Assembly: GCA_036273675.1 (NCBI GenBank)
Contig: DASUHD010000178.1
Location: 12,786-76,785, forward strand
Source of the DNA: DAHUXT01 sp036273675
GTDB lineage: Bacteria > Chloroflexota > Ktedonobacteria > Ktedonobacterales > JADMIN01
Direction: 5' to 3'
Length of the DNA stretch: 64,000 nucleotides
The notes beneath the pieces are model-generated. The model searched no databases. It saw nothing but the letters and a program-made list of their open reading frames with translations, and was not told the DNA's origin. Of this stretch, positions 60,768-64,000 are shown in pieces. Every line of letters starts with the position of its first letter. Position 1 is the stretch's first letter. A program made the translations under genes and the position numbers.

Positions 60768-63140
60768 ATGACGGAACAACGCCTTCCAACCGGATTTGAG
60801 CGCCGCCGCGAAGATGAGCGACTCATTACTGGACGCGGCCGATACGTTGACGACCTTCGCCCGCCAACCGAACGGCCTGCCCCCCTCTTCATGGCCGTTG
60901 TCCGCAGTCCCTATGCGCATGCACGTATCGGCACGATCTCCGTCGAGCATGCCGCCGCAGCTCCTGACGTCGTTGCGGTTCACTCTGGCCATGAGCTTGC
61001 CGGCAATCTGCCGCCGCTGCCTGGCTTTCCCATGCCCGGCGCCAAGCAGACTGTTCGGCGTCCGCTAGCAATAGACATCGCCCGCTATGCTGGCGATCCG
61101 GTTGCCGTCGTACTGGCTGAGAGCCGTTATGCTGCTGCTGATGCCCGCCTCCTCGTCCAGGTGGACTATGAGCCGCTGCCTGCCATCATCGACGCAGAGG
61201 AAGCGTTGCGCCCCGGCGCTCCCCTCCTCTACCCAGAGATCGGAACTAACGAAGTCTACCGTGTGCCCATTGAGGGTGGTGACATCGAGGCAGCCTTTGC
61301 ACGAGCCAATGGTGCCGTCAATCTCCGCCTCGTCAATCAGCGTGTTGCCGCCAGCCCTCTCGAGCTGCGCGCTTGCATGTTCGACTTCAACCCGGAGACG
61401 GGACATCTTACGGCTTGGCTTTCCTCACAAAGTATCTTCGGCGCGCGTGAAACCCTCGCCGAATCGCTTGGCATCATGCCCTCCTCGATTCATGTCATCA
61501 ACGCCGATGTTGGAGGCGGCTTCGGCACTAAAGTTGACTTTCTCGGTGAGGAGATCATCGCGGCCTCACTTGCCGTGCGCTATGGCCGCCCTGTCAAGTG
61601 GATCGAGGACCGGAGCGAAAACTTGCAGGCACACAGCCACGGACGCGGGCAGATCAACTACGTCGAGGCGGCCTACACAGCAGATGGGCGCGTCCTAGGT
61701 ATGCGCGTGCGGACTATAGCGGACCTCGGCGCATTTCTCCATGGAGTTTCGCCCATGCTTCCGTTGTTCACCGCACGGATGCTTTGCGGGCCGTATTGCC
61801 TCGATGCCGTCGCGGCGGATATTAGCGGCGTCGTGACCAATAAAGTGCCCACTGGGGCCTATCGAGGCGCAGGGCGCCCTGAAGCTACCTACATCATGGA
61901 GCGCGTCATGGATCGCGTGGCTTCCGCGCTGCAGCTTGATCCCGTCGAGGTGCGTCGCCGCAACCTGCTCGCGCCCGATGTCTTCCCCTATAGCACACCT
62001 ACGGGTCTCGTCTACGATAGCGGCAACTACCAGGCGGCACTCGATAAGGCGTTAGCCCTCGCAGACTACGCAGGCTGGCGCGAGCGTCAGCAGGAAAGGC
62101 GGGCGCTCCACGAACGGAACCAGAACTTACTTGGTATCGGCGTCTCAACGTTTATCGAGATTACCGGTGGCCGGATCGCCGCTGAAGGCGATCCCCAGGA
62201 AGCTGCCACCGTGCGCATTCTTCCTGACGGCATGCTGCTTGCCCAGTCCGGCGTCGCGACCAACGGCCAGGGCCACTTCACAGCGTTCGCGCAGATTGTC
62301 GCCCAGGTATTTGATGTTCCTGTCTCATCTATCGAGGTCCAGATGAATGACTCTGCCCTTCCTGGTTATAGCCTCGGTACCTTTGGGAGTCGGGTGACAC
62401 AGTCCTCCGGCGCGGCGGTTCTTTTAGCGGCTCAAGCGGTGCGCGAGAAAGCTGTGAAGCTCGCCTCTGACCGGCTCGAAGCCGCCCCAGATGATCTTGA
62501 GGTTCTGGATGGCCGCATCGTGGTGCGCGGTTTGCCTTCCCGAAGCGTCCAGCTTGCGGAGTTGGCGCGTGCCGTTGAAGAGCACCCTGAGTTGATCGAG
62601 CGCGAGCCGCCGAATCCGGTCAATGGTGCCCCGATCGAAGGGCTGGCGGCATGGCGGTCATTTACTCCTCCTGGCATGACCTTCTCGTCTGGCGCCCATA
62701 TCGCCGTCGTCGAGATCGATAACGATACTGGGGAGGTGAACATCCTGCGCTACGTCGCTGTTGACGATTGTGGCCGCATAGTTAGCCACTATTTGACTGC
62801 GGCGCAGATGCACGGCTCCTTGGCCCAGGGCATCGGCCAGGCGCTCTTCGAGGAGATCCTCTACGATCAAGAGGGGCAAGTCCTCAGCGGCACCCTCCTG
62901 GACTATGCGCTGCCCAAAGCCAGCCAGCTTCCCACCTTCGACCTTGACACCGTCGAGACTCCTGCTCCCGGTAACCCACTTGGAGCGAAAGGAGCAGGTG
63001 AGGCTGGTACTATCGCCGCGCCGCCGACTGTCGTCAATGCGGTGCTCGACGCGTTGGCACCGCTCGGAATAACCTCCATAGATATGCCTCTGCGTCCGGA
63101 AAGGGTCTGGTTGCTGATGCGCGAAGCAGGTTCACGATGA
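60768..63140 (+). CDS. Xanthine dehydrogenase family molybdopterin-binding subunit (CoxL-like, form II)
   Basis: This 790-residue large subunit has the whole family layout: RREDERLITGRGRYVDDLRP at the start, an a/b hammerhead (YAGDPVAVVLAESRYAAADA), NADVGGGFGTK, the active-site loop AYRGAGR at residues 364-370, QSGVATNGQGHFTAFAQI and LGAKGAGEAG with the catalytic Glu near the end. CO-oxidising form I enzymes have AYRCSFR with Cys; AYRGAGR marks form II, whose substrates include purines and other aldehydes or heterocycles. The flavin (CoxM) and iron-sulphur (CoxS) subunits are not adjacent within the window. ATG 60768 follows GCGGAGG. Confidence 0.92.
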   Translation: MTEQRLPTGFERRREDERLITGRGRYVDDLRPPTERPAPLFMAVVRSPYAHARIGTISVEHAAAAPDVVAVHSGHELAGNLPPLPGFPMPGAKQTVRRPLAIDIARYAGDPVAVVLAESRYAAADARLLVQVDYEPLPAIIDAEEALRPGAPLLYPEIGTNEVYRVPIEGGDIEAAFARANGAVNLRLVNQRVAASPLELRACMFDFNPETGHLTAWLSSQSIFGARETLAESLGIMPSSIHVINADVGGGFGTKVDFLGEEIIAASLAVRYGRPVKWIEDRSENLQAHSHGRGQINYVEAAYTADGRVLGMRVRTIADLGAFLHGVSPMLPLFTARMLCGPYCLDAVAADISGVVTNKVPTGAYRGAGRPEATYIMERVMDRVASALQLDPVEVRRRNLLAPDVFPYSTPTGLVYDSGNYQAALDKALALADYAGWRERQQERRALHERNQNLLGIGVSTFIEITGGRIAAEGDPQEAATVRILPDGMLLAQSGVATNGQGHFTAFAQIVAQVFDVPVSSIEVQMNDSALPGYSLGTFGSRVTQSSGAAVLLAAQAVREKAVKLASDRLEAAPDDLEVLDGRIVVRGLPSRSVQLAELARAVEEHPELIEREPPNPVNGAPIEGLAAWRSFTPPGMTFSSGAHIAVVEIDNDTGEVNILRYVAVDDCGRIVSHYLTAAQMHGSLAQGIGQALFEEILYDQEGQVLSGTLLDYALPKASQLPTFDLDTVETPAPGNPLGAKGAGEAGTIAAPPTVVNAVLDALAPLGITSIDMPLRPERVWLLMREAGSR

Positions 63141-63811
63141 GTCTCCGCGAAGACGCGGCAACTACACCCGCGTAGCAAAATCCATGCAGAAGCTCGCTAT
63201 CGCTTTCAGATCGAAAGGGTCGTCATGCTTACCTGCCCACATGACTTTGTCATCAATGACTTCTGCGACCATAAGATGTGATGATGTGTATACGGGCGAC
63301 TCTGCCTGCCTAGAGACCCGCCCCGCCTCGAAGTGATGATCACTCTCTTCTCCACCCGCCGCCGCGCTCTCCATCTGGCGACGAACGCGGCATCAAAACA
63401 CGCCCTCTATCACTCTCTCGTCGTGAGCCAGACCCGTAATGTGCCTGCCATGGGTCCTCTACTATGAACTAGCCCCTTCTGTGCATCAAGAGTGGCAGCG
63501 GCCGACGTAGTGCAGGGTGGGCTCCGATGCTGTGCAAGCATCTCGCAAGGAGTGGCTGGCCGATGCACTGTGGTGTCTGGTGGCTGATGACACCAGACAC
63601 ATGCGGCCCGAACCGTCAGAGCATGAGGTCGTCATGTACCCGCAGGGGCGAGCGAGTTGTCCACCTAATTCGCGATGTGGAGGCATTGCATCGATGATCC
63701 AATTCAAGCGGTTGGTTGGAGTCTGTACAGTAGTTACACTCTAGACATTGATGACGGCCACTCCGACGCGGCGCAATAATCGCGCAAACAAACGTCAGGA
63801 CGCGTTGGTCG
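63141..63811. other. Stretch without a supported gene before the IS3-type element
   Basis: The best candidate, a 70-residue minus-strand frame at 63162-63374 with ending DPFDLKAIASFCMDFATRV, is unrecognised and has no clear ribosome-binding site. It might be the end of a decayed gene. Confidence 0.45.
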
Positions 63812-64000
63812 TGACCTTCCCCCCGCGATTTGTTCCAAGGGATATGAGAAAATCTGCTCGGAGGAAAGAGAGGGAAGGTCATGCGCAAGAGCCGGTTCAG
63901 CGAAGAGCAGATCATTGGGATTCTCAAACGGATCGAGGCAGGACAACGCGTCGCGGACGTGTGCCGCGAGGTGGGGATCAGTGATGGGACCTACTATCGC
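63812..64000 (+). mobile_element. Left end of an IS3-family insertion sequence (cut by window edge)
   Basis: The candidate left terminal repeat begins TGACCTTCCCCCCGCG at 63812, as in several IS3-family elements that start with TGACCT and a C run. A transposase OrfA starts 69 bases in. The right end lies outside the window, so size and target duplication are unknown. Confidence 0.6.
63881..64000 (+). CDS. IS3-family transposase OrfA (3'-truncated by window)
   Basis: The first 40 residues are visible, starting at ATG 63881 behind AGGGAAGG. KSRFSEEQIIGILKRIEAG and ADVCREVGISDGTYYR form the helix-turn-helix of IS3-type OrfA proteins. OrfB, with the DDE integrase core, should follow beyond the window. 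Confidence 0.9.
   Translation, partial: MRKSRFSEEQIIGILKRIEAGQRVADVCREVGISDGTYYR

Noticed and set aside
63162..63374. 70-residue minus-strand frame downstream of the CoxL-type gene
   Set aside because: The end looks protein-like, but there is no start signal, no known family and a poor N-terminal half.
1..64000. tRNA or rRNA genes
   Set aside because: I found no convincing T-loop plus acceptor stem pair or rRNA-like stretch by eye; a tRNAscan run would settle it.

Overview
The window is 64 kb of GC-rich (roughly 60 percent) chromosomal DNA from a bacterium. The mix of genes fits a developmentally complex, soil-type member of the Chloroflexota, most like Ktedonobacteria. The pointers are multi-HAMP hybrid kinases, a serine/threonine kinase, an AfsR-like STAND regulator, an anti-sigma factor with an extracellular repeat domain, F420-type enzymes and a secondary-metabolite locus. 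This placement is inferred from gene content only; there is no rRNA and I recognised no tRNA.

Layout. 1-2.8 kb: end of a response regulator, then an HEXXH-motif protein and an orphan phage portal protein on the minus strand. 3-18 kb: metabolic and transport genes, namely a GH3 lipoprotein, a P450-TetR pair with clear operators, a DinB-like protein, a CPA2/RCK antiporter, an oligopeptide ABC operon with no ATPase genes, a MarR-MFS pair and peptidase E. 18.6-27.1 kb: signalling block with an ECF sigma factor plus its anti-sigma factor and a three-gene minus-strand two-component cassette headed by a five-HAMP, three-receiver hybrid kinase. 27.7-31.1 kb: polysaccharide deacetylase, LLM oxidoreductase and amidohydrolase. 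31.1-41.6 kb: a mosaic accessory region in which four same-orientation remnants of the 3' end of a comM-like (Mg-chelatase/YifB) gene separate modules: a Ser/Thr kinase; a membrane protein with a YtrA-like GntR repressor; and a stretch with an intact IS5-type element, a DoxX-like protein and a STAND-TPR-BTAD regulator. A decayed IS630-type transposase follows.

42.1-55.1 kb is the most interesting part: a compact biosynthetic locus behind a good sigma-70-type promoter. A fatty-acyl-AMP ligase, a cobalamin-binding radical SAM enzyme, an NRPS with order ACP-C-A-PCP and no thioesterase, and a tandem ketosynthase-III fusion whose second half has lost its catalytic residues run in one direction with short overlaps. 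A membrane protein follows. A START-like protein, a 4'-phosphopantetheinyl transferase and a P450 run convergently. The likely logic is: the ligase loads a fatty acid onto the N-terminal carrier, the NRPS adds one amino acid, and the ketosynthase extends or releases the acyl-aminoacyl chain, with methylation or rearrangement by the radical SAM enzyme and oxidation by the P450. I do not recognise this combination as a described pathway.

55.5-64 kb: a cysteinyl-tRNA synthetase fused in one frame to a family-2-type glycosyltransferase domain, an aliphatic-amidase-like nitrilase homologue with Ala at the nucleophile position, a lone form-II CoxL-type molybdenum hydroxylase subunit, and the start of an IS3-family transposase cut by the window edge.
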